From positions 62,001 to 126,000 of the forward strand of contig CAMNDM010000004.1 in assembly GCA_946535435.1 (NCBI GenBank): DNA of 64,000 nt. Reading direction: 5' to 3'. The notes under the pieces are model-generated. The model was not told the origin of the DNA. It searched no databases and saw only the letters and a list, made by a program, of their open reading frames with translations. Made by a program: the position numbers and the translations under genes. Position 1 is the first letter of the stretch; every line of letters begins with the position of its first letter. Source of the stretch: Physcocola sp002396385. Lineage in GTDB: Bacteria > Bacteroidota > Bacteroidia > Bacteroidales > Paludibacteraceae. This document shows positions 52,625 to 61,550 of the stretch, piece by piece.

Positions 52625-53467
52625 ATGAAACGATATTTACACCTATCCTGTTTTATTGCTTTACTCTCAATTGCTGAAGCTGGTGCTGCGACAGAACCTC
52701 TGTATGAGGAGGTCGGCCCTAAAGATGCGGAATGGCTCAAGCTTTACAATGAATATAAGGCTAACTTTAGGTGTGAGGCGAAAAAGGATATTCTGGCAAT
52801 AGAAAATGCAGTGGCTGGTGAGGTCTCTAGGACTCGCTTTAGGTCGGCCGACGCTAAGTTGCACGATGTGAGGGGCGACGTTGAAAGGGTGATTGTATTC
52901 TATGTTGAGACGGACTCTCTGTATAATTATGACTTGGATGAGTTCGACGAAAGAATAGCTAAATATGGTTTTGACTATATCTCGCAGTATTGTGTGTTTG
53001 ATGATGGAGTGAAAGTAAGGAATTTTTCTTTCAACCCGGATGGTAAGGCTGTTTATCCTCCTTTGCCTGGCGAATATGGTACGGGTGTAGTTTGGACGGC
53101 GAAGCGGAACGCTCGTGGACAATTGGTTGAGTATTCTTTGGACGAAAACTTCATGGGTTCACCTTCTATTCGTTTTTCCTACGACGATAATGGTATGTTA
53201 AATTCTATGGACTATCGTGGTATGCTTGGTATTGAAATAGAATACAGCTACGACGAATCGCTAAATTTGGTGTCTGCCATCTCGAAATGGAAGGGGAGCA
53301 GCGAAACAGAGGGTGAGGATACCATAGAATACAAGATTGCCAAAAGAGACCGTTTCGGTAATTGGGTTAAGCGTTATGTAGAGACAACTAAAGAAGATCG
53401 TTCGGAAGGTGGATTCAGCCTTTCACGCGAATACTATGTTGAGTACCGGGTAATTTCTTATAAATAG
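52625..53467 (+). CDS. Secreted YD-like repeat protein of unknown function
   Basis: 280 residues from the ATG that gives the signal peptide MKRYLHLSCFIALLSIAEAGAA; an in-frame ATG at 52604 is a possible alternative. The mature N-terminus (VGPKDAEWLKLYNEYKANFR) is helical. The C-terminal half has beta-repeat units such as YDDNGMLNSMDYRG and YDESLNLVSAIS, ending KRDRFGNWVKRYVE. This recalls the YD-repeat lipoprotein at 21.6 kb, although no lipobox is present. It is 76 bases after the DUF1963 stop and 52 before the radical SAM gene. Confidence 0.65.
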   Translation: MKRYLHLSCFIALLSIAEAGAATEPLYEEVGPKDAEWLKLYNEYKANFRCEAKKDILAIENAVAGEVSRTRFRSADAKLHDVRGDVERVIVFYVETDSLYNYDLDEFDERIAKYGFDYISQYCVFDDGVKVRNFSFNPDGKAVYPPLPGEYGTGVVWTAKRNARGQLVEYSLDENFMGSPSIRFSYDDNGMLNSMDYRGMLGIEIEYSYDESLNLVSAISKWKGSSETEGEDTIEYKIAKRDRFGNWVKRYVETTKEDRSEGGFSLSREYYVEYRVISYK

Positions 53468-53519
53468 TTCCTCGCTCTACGTCTGGCCACTGAGGTCTGA
53501 ATATGTTATCTACGAAAAA

Positions 53520-54569
53520 ATGGGAAACACCGTAAAACTTCCGAAACTGGTCGTCCTAGAACTGACGTATAAATGCAACCATAAATGCCTGTTCTGCTCT
53601 TGCCCCTGGTATGCCCCTTCTTCGGTCTACCCAGTAAAAGAGGAATTGGACTTGACCCAGTGGAAGCGGGCCATCGACAGGCTCTACGATGCCGGCGTCG
53701 AGAAGTTCTCGATTACCGGTGGTGAGGCCATCTTGAAAAAAGAGACCCCCGACATTGTGAGATACATTCGCGATGAGGGACATCGACGCGGTTTCGACCA
53801 CCAGATGGTCTTGATTTCAAACGGTAAGGCCATGAGTGACGAATGGCTCCACTTCTTTAAGGAGCAGAACGTGCACCTCTGCTTAAGTATGCCCGGCTAC
53901 AAAACCTTTAAGCGACTGACTGGCAACGACAATGTGGAGGGGGTGTTGCACTGGTTTAGAAGAGCCAAAGAGGTCGGTGTTTCTACTACGGCGAACATCA
54001 CCGTCACCAAAATCAACTACGGCGAGCTTTTCAAAAACATTTCGATGGCGCTGATTAACGGAGCGTCGACGGTGTTGCTGAACAGATTCCTTCCCGGTGG
54101 GAGGGGCTTGCTGCATATAGACCAACTGCTTCTTTCGCACGAACAGTTGAAAGGACTGCTCGACACGGCCGAAGAGGTGCTTTCTTATGCAAACCGTAAT
54201 GCCAGCCTGGGTACGGAAATCGCCGGTTGCACCATCGACGACGAACTAAAATACAGCCATATAAAGTTCGGCTATCGCTGTTCGGCCGCGTCGAACTTCT
54301 TTGTGGTTGACCCTGCCGGACAGCTACGCACCTGCAACCACTCGCCACACATTGTGGGCCACGTGCTGGCTGAACCAATGGTTACCGATACGGACTATTG
54401 GAACCTGTTTGCCAACAACCGCTATAAACCGCAGGCGTGCAACGGCTGCAACCTGCAGAAACTGTGCGACGGCGGTTGCCGCGAGGTGGCGAACATCCTA
54501 CACGGTGACCCAACCGCATCCGATACCAGTCTTAACCATCCTTTAAAACCGATTCACAATAAAATATGA
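53520..54569 (+). CDS. Radical SAM/SPASM maturase of a lipoprotein-linked system (copy 1)
   Basis: 349 residues. The radical SAM cluster motif is C19-NHK-C23-LF-C26. SAM-binding ITGGEAILKKE follows, and the C-terminus has a perfect SPASM pattern: C-x12-G-x4-C (RCSAASNFFVVDPAGQLRTC), then C-x2-C-x5-C-x3-C (CNGCNLQKLCDGGC), for auxiliary clusters. This fits the TIGRFAM-style rSAM/lipoprotein family, whose product is presumed to modify the neighbouring lipoprotein. The stop overlaps the lipoprotein start by four bases (ATGA). A second copy at 61551 is very similar throughout. Confidence 0.87.
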   Translation: MGNTVKLPKLVVLELTYKCNHKCLFCSCPWYAPSSVYPVKEELDLTQWKRAIDRLYDAGVEKFSITGGEAILKKETPDIVRYIRDEGHRRGFDHQMVLISNGKAMSDEWLHFFKEQNVHLCLSMPGYKTFKRLTGNDNVEGVLHWFRRAKEVGVSTTANITVTKINYGELFKNISMALINGASTVLLNRFLPGGRGLLHIDQLLLSHEQLKGLLDTAEEVLSYANRNASLGTEIAGCTIDDELKYSHIKFGYRCSAASNFFVVDPAGQLRTCNHSPHIVGHVLAEPMVTDTDYWNLFANNRYKPQACNGCNLQKLCDGGCREVANILHGDPTASDTSLNHPLKPIHNKI

Positions 54570-55132
54570 AAAAAGGACTCTCTTTACTATTTAGCAGCAT
54601 TTTGGTTTTTATAAACAATTCCTGTCAAGCGTCGACTAGCCTCGTCGACAACTTGAAATCGCTTGGCAAAGAAGACGAAAATCCGGCTTTTTTCCCCGAC
54701 GATGCAATGTGTTACGAGCCGGCGGGCCCCCTCGAAACTGTTGCAAACTGTAGCGTCTGTGGTACTGAGGTGTACAGCAAATTCTTCGATGAACGTTCAA
54801 TTACATCTTTAGTTCGGAATGGATTTGACGTTGAAAAGGAGTATTTGTGCTACCAGTGCCTGAACAAACTCATCAGGCAGGGTAAAATTAGCACCGATAT
54901 GGAGCATGGTGCTTTACTTGATGTAAATAGCGATTATATAGTGCTCAACATCAAGCACAAAGATGATAAGGTCTATCGTAAAGTGTTGATTACGAATTTT
55001 CAGAATATATTCGTCTTTTCTAAACTGGTAGACAAAATGGTCGATAAGAAGCCTACCTCTTTCTCCGAAGAAGAGGCCAAACTGTATTTGCTGATGACCG
55101 GTAAGCCTATTAAAAATCAGTTACATAGATAA
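54566..55132 (+). CDS. Cys-rich lipoprotein partner of the radical SAM enzyme (copy 1)
   Basis: 188 residues with a hydrophobic signal ending near INNSC-QAS (Cys20, a loose lipobox). The mature protein shares with its paralogue at 62601: AMCYEP, a CSVCG pair, LVRNGFDV, YLCYQCLNKLIR and a beta segment SDYIVLNI followed by YRKVL. The two Cys pairs (CxxC and CYxC) could form a zinc- or cluster-binding site, or be the residues modified by the maturase. It is translated in overlap with the maturase gene. Function is unproven. Confidence 0.75.
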   Translation: MKKGLSLLFSSILVFINNSCQASTSLVDNLKSLGKEDENPAFFPDDAMCYEPAGPLETVANCSVCGTEVYSKFFDERSITSLVRNGFDVEKEYLCYQCLNKLIRQGKISTDMEHGALLDVNSDYIVLNIKHKDDKVYRKVLITNFQNIFVFSKLVDKMVDKKPTSFSEEEAKLYLLMTGKPIKNQLHR

Positions 55133-55136
55133 TATG

Positions 55137-55223
55137 ATTATAGGACAAAGTTAATAGCTTCTATAGCACCGTTGCTGGGTTTGTCCAACAACGGTGTTAT
55201 AGGGGTTCGCTTCGTCCTATAAT
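55137..55223. repeat. Nested inverted repeat between convergent genes
   Basis: The outer arms ATTATAGGAC (55137-55146) and GTCCTATAAT (55214-55223) are perfect. The inner arms TATAGCACCGTTG (55162-55174) and CAACGGTGTTATA (55189-55201) pair with one mismatch. The inner hairpin may act as terminator for both convergent genes. The outer arms look like the ends of a small mobile (MITE- or REP-like) element. Confidence 0.7.
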
Positions 55224-55245
55224 GATGTTTTAAAGCTAGCTTGTT

Positions 55246-58200
55246 TTATTTCCTTGTTACCAGTATGCGGTAGGCACTGCCGTCGTTATCGGCTTTTACC
55301 ACAAACACACCATTTGTTTTTACGGTGGCTTCGGTCATCGGTTGCAAGTCGGCTTTGTTGCTGCAAGTGAAACTGCCTGCCCAACGGCCCAGCATATCAA
55401 ATACCTGGTAGTGTGCGGGGGCGGCTTCTTCGCTTGCTGTTACGGTTGCCCTGCCTGTCTCTTCCTGGTCCTCGTAGAGGTCGGTCGGATAGTCGGTGCT
55501 GGTGTCGCTGGTTTCTAAATTTGGAAAGCCGAGGTTGGCCAAGCGGCTTGGATTGTTCAACTTTTTGCGGATTGGGCAGATGCGGAACTTGTGGCTGTAG
55601 TCTTTTTTCGGGAAGAGCATATAGGCGTCCATTGGTTTGGCTCCCCAGCTGTTTACTCCGCCAAGTCCCATCTGTTGCAGGTCTACTCGGAGTGTGATGT
55701 CGTCGTCGCGCTTCAAATCCCACGGCAGTTCCACTTCGGTCAGTTGTTGTGGAGTGTAGTGTTGTGCGCTGAACTCCATCCGTGGCGAACCTACCACCAG
55801 CAACCCGATGCCCTCGTCGTTGGTTAGGGCTGCCCATTTTACGTCGGTACGCTGGCCGGTTTCTCCTATTTTCATATATGGTATGGTCATATCGTCGGCG
55901 GTGGTGGAATAAAGTCCCATCATGTAGCCCGACTTCCTGCCTGCATAGTTCTCTTCTGGACCTCGGCCATACCAGCGTACGTTCTCAAATCCGCCTGGCA
56001 CGGTGAACAGACATCCGATATTTGGTATTTCTGCCTGCGTTTTGTCCGGGTAGAGGGTGTAGTCTACCAGTATGTCGCCGCTGCCGTATACGGTGTAGGT
56101 AAGCCCCAGTTTCGACGAGCCCGCTTCTGGCAGGTCTATCTGGAAGTAGATGCGGGTTTCCTGGTCCGACACTTCCGTTACTTCCGAGTAGTGCATGGTG
56201 CGGTTGGCGCCGGCGTAGCGCCATACGTTACAGCGCTTGCCCATGCCGTTGCCCCGGTCGTTGTCGGTTGGCGCGCGCCAGTAGTTTGGCTCCCCTCCTT
56301 CGCTGATGAGGGTGGTGCCATCTGCCTGGTAGTTTTTGATGATGCCCAGACTGCGGTCTATAACCACGCTGAAATCGGCTCCCTCTATGCTGACCTCTTT
56401 GTCGGTGGTGGTTACTTTCTGCTTGTTGAGCGAGGCTGTGTTGATGCGTGCGGGTGCCGACTCGCCTAAACTGATACGGAACTGGTCGGTGGCGATGCTG
56501 TGTCCGGCTTTGGCCCAAAGGGTATTCTCTTTTAGCTGGAAGTCGAACTCCAGGTAGTATTCCGAACCGTCTTTTACGTCTATGTCTGGCAGGTCTACGG
56601 CAATGGTCTTCTTGCCCAATGGGGCTACATCTAGCTGGCTGGCATCCAGTTGGCCGGTCCTTATCACTTTCCCGTCTTCCTTAATGCTCCAGTAGCCGTT
56701 TGCCACGTCGGCAATATTCACAAAGTTGAAGCGGCTCTCCAGGCTGACTTTGCCTTTCGATGCCTCTACATCTTTAACAAGAATGTTGCGGTATTGGTAT
56801 TTTACCTCCCAGATTTCTGGTTGCAAGGTGCGGTCTGGAAATACCAGGCCGTTGGCGCAGAAGTTGCCGTCGTTAGGGCTGTCGCCCCACAGTCCGCCAA
56901 AGTTGAAGTAGTTGCTGTTGCCTCGGCGGAGCCCCTGGTCGATGAAGTCCCAGATGAAGCCGCCAAACGAGCGCGGATTGCTGTAGAAGGCGTCCATATA
57001 CTCGCGCAGGTCGCCCACACTGTTACCCATGGCGTGCTCGTATTCGCAGAGCATAACGGGTTTGTTGTTGTCGTTGTAGCCACTCACGGCACCAGGACCG
57101 AAGTACATCCAACTGGCTACATCAGCGTTGCTCCAGTCGCCTTCGTAATGGACGGGTCGGGTCGGGTCTGCCCAGTGGGCGGCGTCCCGTTCCGAACCGA
57201 AAACGTTGCCGTTGCCGGCCTCGTTGCCGAGCGACCAAAGGCAGACGCATGCATGGTTCTTGTCGCGCTGAACCATTGCCGTCATACGTTCCACACAGGC
57301 ACCCCGCCAGTCGTCGCTGCTCTTGGGCAGTTTGTCGTTGGCTCCGTGCGACTCGACATTCGCCTCGTCAATCACGTAGATGCCGTATTGGTCACAGATG
57401 TCGTACATGCGTGGGTCGTTAGGGTAGTGCGACATACGCAGGGCGTTAATGTTGAACTGTTTCATCAACTTCACGTCTGCTTCCATTCGCTCGTAACTCA
57501 TCACTCGGCCTTTGTCGGGGTCTATCTCGTGGCGGTCTACGCCTCTAAACTTGATCGGTTGGCCGTTGATGCAGTAGCGGGTGATGCCGTCTGACCATTT
57601 TTTCAGTTCTATCTTGCGGAACCCCACTTTGTTACTCTCTATCTGTATAGTTTCTCCTTTCCCGTCTTTCAGGGTCAGCACCACGGTGTAGAGGTTGGGG
57701 GTCTCTGCCGACCAGGTCTTTATGCCTGGCAGGGTCTCTTTGTACGATGTGCTGACTTCTGCGCCGCCAGTCTTTATGTCGTCAAGCGGTTTCGATATGG
57801 GGCTGACTATTTCTTTGCCGTCGGCATCGTATAACGCCATTTCCACACTGTAGCCGCTGGCGGTTTCGTTGCCGAAGTTGTCTACCCAGACAGTGGTGTT
57901 CAGCACTCCGTTCGTGTAGTTGTCATCGAGTGTGGCGTTAATCTGGAAATCTTGTATGTGGGCTTTGGGGGTCGCATAGAGGTAGACGTCTCGGAATATA
58001 CCTGAAAGGCGGATGAAGTCCTGGTCTTCCAGCCAGCTGCCGTCGCTCCAGCGGAATACTTGGACCGATATGTTGTTCGTCCCCTCGCGCAGTTTGTCGG
58101 TCACGTCAAATTCGTGGTCGGTATACGAGTTCTCGCTGTAGCCTACATATTCCCCGTTCACCCACACGTAGTAGGCGCTTTCCACGCCCTCGAAGTGGAG

Positions 58201-58674
58201 GCGGATGCGTTTGCCGTTCCAGTTATCTGGCAGGGTGAAGTTGCGGCGGTAGTGCCCTACAGGGTTATAGTTGGTTGGCGCCTCTCCGGGACTGATGTAC
58301 CAGTCGGCGCCCCATGGGTATACGACGTTACTGTAGATGGGTTTGTCGTAACCTTGTACTTGCCAGTTGCCGGGTACGCTGATGTCGTCCCATTTGCTGA
58401 CGTCGTAGTTGTCATTTTGGAAGTCGTTGTTTCTGGCTGCGGGCTTGTCTACCCAGTAGAATTTCCAGGTTCCCGATAGGGTTTGGTACCATTCCGATGT
58501 TCTTCGGTCTCCTTTTAATGCCTCTTTCAGTGAACTGTAGGGCATTGAGGTGACGTGTGGCTTCAGCGTGTTCACTCCGTAAACGGTTGGTTTGCCGTTC
58601 CATTCGTTTTCGGCCATACTGGCGCTTGTGGCCAGTAGGCTGGCTAGAACTGTAGCGTATAGTGCGTATTTCAT
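55246..58674 (-). CDS. Secreted GH2 beta-galactosidase with T9SS type A tag
   Basis: 1142 residues. Signal peptide ends TSASMA-EN. The order is that of LacZ-type GH2 enzymes: sugar-binding jelly roll (GNWQVQGYDKPIYSN, FEGVESAYYVWVNGEYVGYSE), Ig-like domain, TIM barrel with GVDRHEIDP, acid/base Glu in WSLGNEAGNG and nucleophile Glu in MLCEYEHAMGNS, then a Bgal small-chain domain (NYWRAPTDNDRGNGMG, RWYGRGPEENY). The last 80 residues (YQVFDMLGRWAGSF to YRILVTRK) are a type A T9SS sorting domain. It is likely displayed on the surface to remove terminal beta-galactose. Confidence 0.95.
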   Translation of the reverse strand: MKYALYATVLASLLATSASMAENEWNGKPTVYGVNTLKPHVTSMPYSSLKEALKGDRRTSEWYQTLSGTWKFYWVDKPAARNNDFQNDNYDVSKWDDISVPGNWQVQGYDKPIYSNVVYPWGADWYISPGEAPTNYNPVGHYRRNFTLPDNWNGKRIRLHFEGVESAYYVWVNGEYVGYSENSYTDHEFDVTDKLREGTNNISVQVFRWSDGSWLEDQDFIRLSGIFRDVYLYATPKAHIQDFQINATLDDNYTNGVLNTTVWVDNFGNETASGYSVEMALYDADGKEIVSPISKPLDDIKTGGAEVSTSYKETLPGIKTWSAETPNLYTVVLTLKDGKGETIQIESNKVGFRKIELKKWSDGITRYCINGQPIKFRGVDRHEIDPDKGRVMSYERMEADVKLMKQFNINALRMSHYPNDPRMYDICDQYGIYVIDEANVESHGANDKLPKSSDDWRGACVERMTAMVQRDKNHACVCLWSLGNEAGNGNVFGSERDAAHWADPTRPVHYEGDWSNADVASWMYFGPGAVSGYNDNNKPVMLCEYEHAMGNSVGDLREYMDAFYSNPRSFGGFIWDFIDQGLRRGNSNYFNFGGLWGDSPNDGNFCANGLVFPDRTLQPEIWEVKYQYRNILVKDVEASKGKVSLESRFNFVNIADVANGYWSIKEDGKVIRTGQLDASQLDVAPLGKKTIAVDLPDIDVKDGSEYYLEFDFQLKENTLWAKAGHSIATDQFRISLGESAPARINTASLNKQKVTTTDKEVSIEGADFSVVIDRSLGIIKNYQADGTTLISEGGEPNYWRAPTDNDRGNGMGKRCNVWRYAGANRTMHYSEVTEVSDQETRIYFQIDLPEAGSSKLGLTYTVYGSGDILVDYTLYPDKTQAEIPNIGCLFTVPGGFENVRWYGRGPEENYAGRKSGYMMGLYSTTADDMTIPYMKIGETGQRTDVKWAALTNDEGIGLLVVGSPRMEFSAQHYTPQQLTEVELPWDLKRDDDITLRVDLQQMGLGGVNSWGAKPMDAYMLFPKKDYSHKFRICPIRKKLNNPSRLANLGFPNLETSDTSTDYPTDLYEDQEETGRATVTASEEAAPAHYQVFDMLGRWAGSFTCSNKADLQPMTEATVKTNGVFVVKADNDGSAYRILVTRK

Positions 58675-58685
58675 AGGTCTAATTT

Positions 58686-61298
58686 TTATTTACTCAATAA
58701 TATTTTTGTGTGGTTGCCGTTTGCGTGTCTGATGAAATAGACGCCCGCAGGCAGGCCTTTCTGCCGTAGCCTTTCTGTCAGACACTGGTTTGGCTCGCCG
58801 GCTGGCACTTGGCAGATGCAGACGCCGCTGGTGCTGAATATGCTGTAACCTTTGCCGTTGCCTTCGCTAGCAATGTTGGCTACGCTGGTGAAACTTCCGT
58901 TCTTGTCGGCGAACTCTATCCAGTCTATGTTGGCGTAGCTACCGGTTATTACCAACCGTAAAACATGCTCGCCTTCAGCCAGGGTGCTGGTTTCGCCTTC
59001 TATAGTGGTGTAGGTGTCCCAGTCTTCTCCTTGCGGAATTTCAAGGGTGTCGCAAACTGCCTCACCGTCGAGGAAGAGGCGGAATCCCGAGTGCTCAAGT
59101 CCCGACGATACTTTTGCCTTGAAACGGTAGGCTGCCGTCTCTTTTACGGTCAGGGTATACTCTAGCCATTCGCCGGTGTTGGTGTAGCCAATGGCGTAGC
59201 CTTCTGGCGCGTCTTCGTCTCCTAACGGCACAATGTCTACCCCGTCTTCACGGTAGGCCTTCCCCTCGTTTACAAAATCTTTGTCTTTAAATGAGATGGA
59301 CTGGCCGCCGTAGTCGTAGTCTTCCGCTTGCAGTATACCCGGCAGGCAGTGCTCTTTATAAGGTGACTGTGGTACTGTTTCCGAAAAGTCGGGTAGCGGA
59401 ATGTCTTCAATATATAGAATATATTTATAGTCTTTCTCAATGCCGGCATATTCCTTCACGGTTGCCGACTGCCCGTCGTTGTCTTCCCTGATGTTGCTTC
59501 CGCAGGCATTGCACGATACGCCTCCTGGCGCGTTGTTGTAAACGTTGTGGCTGACGTTGAATCCGCTTGTACCTTCGTCGAGGTAGATTGGTAGTACCCA
59601 GTAGTCGGCGTACTTCGAGGCTGAAATGTCTGTGATATAGTTGTACTGGATTTCTCCCTCGTAACCTTGGTTCGATAGTGTATAGATTGGACCGCAGTCG
59701 GAAAGCAGGCGCGACACATGGTGAATGCGGTTCCAGTTAATGCGGTTGTGGTTCATGGCGGTTGGCTTGGTGGTCCATCCGTACCCGACCGATATACCCG
59801 AATAGTTCATGTACGACAGCTCGTTGTGCTCGATAAGTAGGTCGCGCGGATAACCGGCCCCAATGCCTACTGCTCCTTGAATTTCGGTAGTTACGTTGTG
59901 TATGTAGTTGTTCTTGATGGTGTCGCGGGTGCAAATCTCGTCTTTGTTGGTGGGGTTGTAGGCTTCGTGTATTTCCGTAAGTGAGTCTTGCGAGAATTTG
60001 CCTATCATTATTCCCGAACCGCCCAAGTCCCTAAACACGTTCCCTTCTATCTTGTCGTCGTTGGTGCCCGAAACAAAGTCGAGACCGGTGGCCGCCATTT
60101 GGGTAAAGACGTTCTTGCTGATGTTGATGTGGTGGGCGTTTTCAACCCGGAATCCGGCTTCTGGTCTCCATAGCAGGAATTTGTTACTGCCGAGCAGTCC
60201 GTTCTCTTCTATCACCTCTATGTTGTACATACCTGCCTGTAGGTCAAGAAAACCTTCGTAGCTAGGGCGCATAAAGGTGGAGTGTGCGAAAGTCAGGCCT
60301 TCGAATGCCAAGTAGCCGACCTTGCTGTCGGTATCTTTCCCCTCAATGCTGACCAGGGTGTTCAGGTAGGGAGCAACTACCACAGCGGTGTTCATATCTT
60401 CGCCGTTGTGTGCCTTGTAGTAAAGGGTGTTGTCTGACTCATCCAGATACCACTCGCCCGGGGCATCGATAAACTCGTAAGCGTTCTCTAGGTAGAATAC
60501 TTGTTGTTTGGGCGGATTGCTCCAAAAGGCTACGCCCAGCATCGGGTATTTGCGTCGGAAGAGGCGGGTGCGTTCTGGGTCGCGCGGTATAAGTTTTGTG
60601 ATGTTACCTTTCTCTTGTTTGCTCTCAAGGCGCAGTACATTGTCCGACCAGGCTATCATCAGGTGCATTTCCACCTTGTCGAAATTCTTCCAGTCGGCAA
60701 CATACTGGCTGGCCACGTCGAAGGCTCTGCCGAAGGTGTCTACTTTCGTAAGCCGTACAAAGTCGTGGTCGCCGTCTTCATTTACATTCGGGAAACAGGC
60801 GCGTACGGCTTTCTTGCCGTTCACATACAGCTGGCGGAAGCGCAGTTCAACATTTTTGGCGCACCAAATGTTGTTTTCCTGGTCGTAGAGGGTCCAGCCG
60901 TTTATAGGTTGTCCGCCTGTGATGAGCGGATGCTCGTTGGGGTAGTTCACATAGCGTACGTAGTGTCCGTTGCTACCGCCGTCTTCAGCGCCCAGGGTTA
61001 GGGTGCTGGTTAGTTGGTAAGTGCCTTCTCGCAGACATACGGCTATGTCTTTGCTCATATCGCTGTTTACGGCCCGCACGGCTTTTTGGGCTTTTCCCAG
61101 CGTGCGGAAAGGTGCGCCGAAGCTACCGTCGTTGGCATCGTTGCCCGCTGGTGCTACGTAGAAGGTGGCCTCCGTCTTGCTTTCATCGAACAGGTTCTTC
61201 TCTTCCTGGGCTGAACTGTTCTGTGCCCACTGCCACATTGTTACCAACAAGAATAATGCTGTTGGCCTGATTTTGGTCAATAATGTGTGTGATTTCAT
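58686..61298 (-). CDS. Secreted parallel beta-helix glycan-active protein with CBM6 and T9SS tag
   Basis: 870 residues from the ATG giving the signal peptide MKSHTLLTKIRPTALFLLVT. The region about 45-640 is a right-handed beta-helix starting FYVAPAGNDANDGSFGAPFRTLGKAQ, like GH141 and related hydrolases or polysaccharide lyases. Residues about 655-790 form a CBM6 (LPGILQAEDYDYGG, GYTNTGEWLEYTL, YANIDWIEFA). The C-terminus (YSIFSTSGVCICQVP, LPAGVYFIRHANGNHTKILL) is a type A sorting domain. The beta-galactosidase gene starts 11 bases after its stop, so the two act together on one glycan. The exact GH family is uncertain. Confidence 0.82.
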   Translation of the reverse strand: MKSHTLLTKIRPTALFLLVTMWQWAQNSSAQEEKNLFDESKTEATFYVAPAGNDANDGSFGAPFRTLGKAQKAVRAVNSDMSKDIAVCLREGTYQLTSTLTLGAEDGGSNGHYVRYVNYPNEHPLITGGQPINGWTLYDQENNIWCAKNVELRFRQLYVNGKKAVRACFPNVNEDGDHDFVRLTKVDTFGRAFDVASQYVADWKNFDKVEMHLMIAWSDNVLRLESKQEKGNITKLIPRDPERTRLFRRKYPMLGVAFWSNPPKQQVFYLENAYEFIDAPGEWYLDESDNTLYYKAHNGEDMNTAVVVAPYLNTLVSIEGKDTDSKVGYLAFEGLTFAHSTFMRPSYEGFLDLQAGMYNIEVIEENGLLGSNKFLLWRPEAGFRVENAHHINISKNVFTQMAATGLDFVSGTNDDKIEGNVFRDLGGSGIMIGKFSQDSLTEIHEAYNPTNKDEICTRDTIKNNYIHNVTTEIQGAVGIGAGYPRDLLIEHNELSYMNYSGISVGYGWTTKPTAMNHNRINWNRIHHVSRLLSDCGPIYTLSNQGYEGEIQYNYITDISASKYADYWVLPIYLDEGTSGFNVSHNVYNNAPGGVSCNACGSNIREDNDGQSATVKEYAGIEKDYKYILYIEDIPLPDFSETVPQSPYKEHCLPGILQAEDYDYGGQSISFKDKDFVNEGKAYREDGVDIVPLGDEDAPEGYAIGYTNTGEWLEYTLTVKETAAYRFKAKVSSGLEHSGFRLFLDGEAVCDTLEIPQGEDWDTYTTIEGETSTLAEGEHVLRLVITGSYANIDWIEFADKNGSFTSVANIASEGNGKGYSIFSTSGVCICQVPAGEPNQCLTERLRQKGLPAGVYFIRHANGNHTKILLSK

Positions 61299-61550
61299 AT
61301 CGTAAATCTTTTTCCCCTGTTTGGTGAGGGAGCGTTCAAATGAGTTAATGTTATTTTCAAGATGCAATTTATAAAAACTGTTTCTGTTGTGTTTATGACT
61401 TTTCCCCCAAGTTGTTGTGATTTTTAGGTCATCTCCCGCATATAACAATCCGGTTGGTGGTTTTACGTGGATAATGATTTCGGTTATACAAAACACTTCT
61501 TGTTTTTTATAGATATTTTGTATATTTGGATTCTAATCCTTCTGTTAGTA
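61299..61550. promoter_or_regulatory. Divergent promoter region before radical SAM copy 2
   Basis: 252 bases. On the plus strand TTG (61500-61502), 18 bases, TATATTTG (61521-61528) precedes the radical SAM ATG by 22 bases. No clear minus-strand box for the beta-helix gene is seen. Confidence 0.55.

Noticed and set aside
56650..57594. A 314-codon frame antisense to the beta-galactosidase gene.
   Set aside because: It covers the catalytic barrel of a certain GH2 gene and has no motif of its own.
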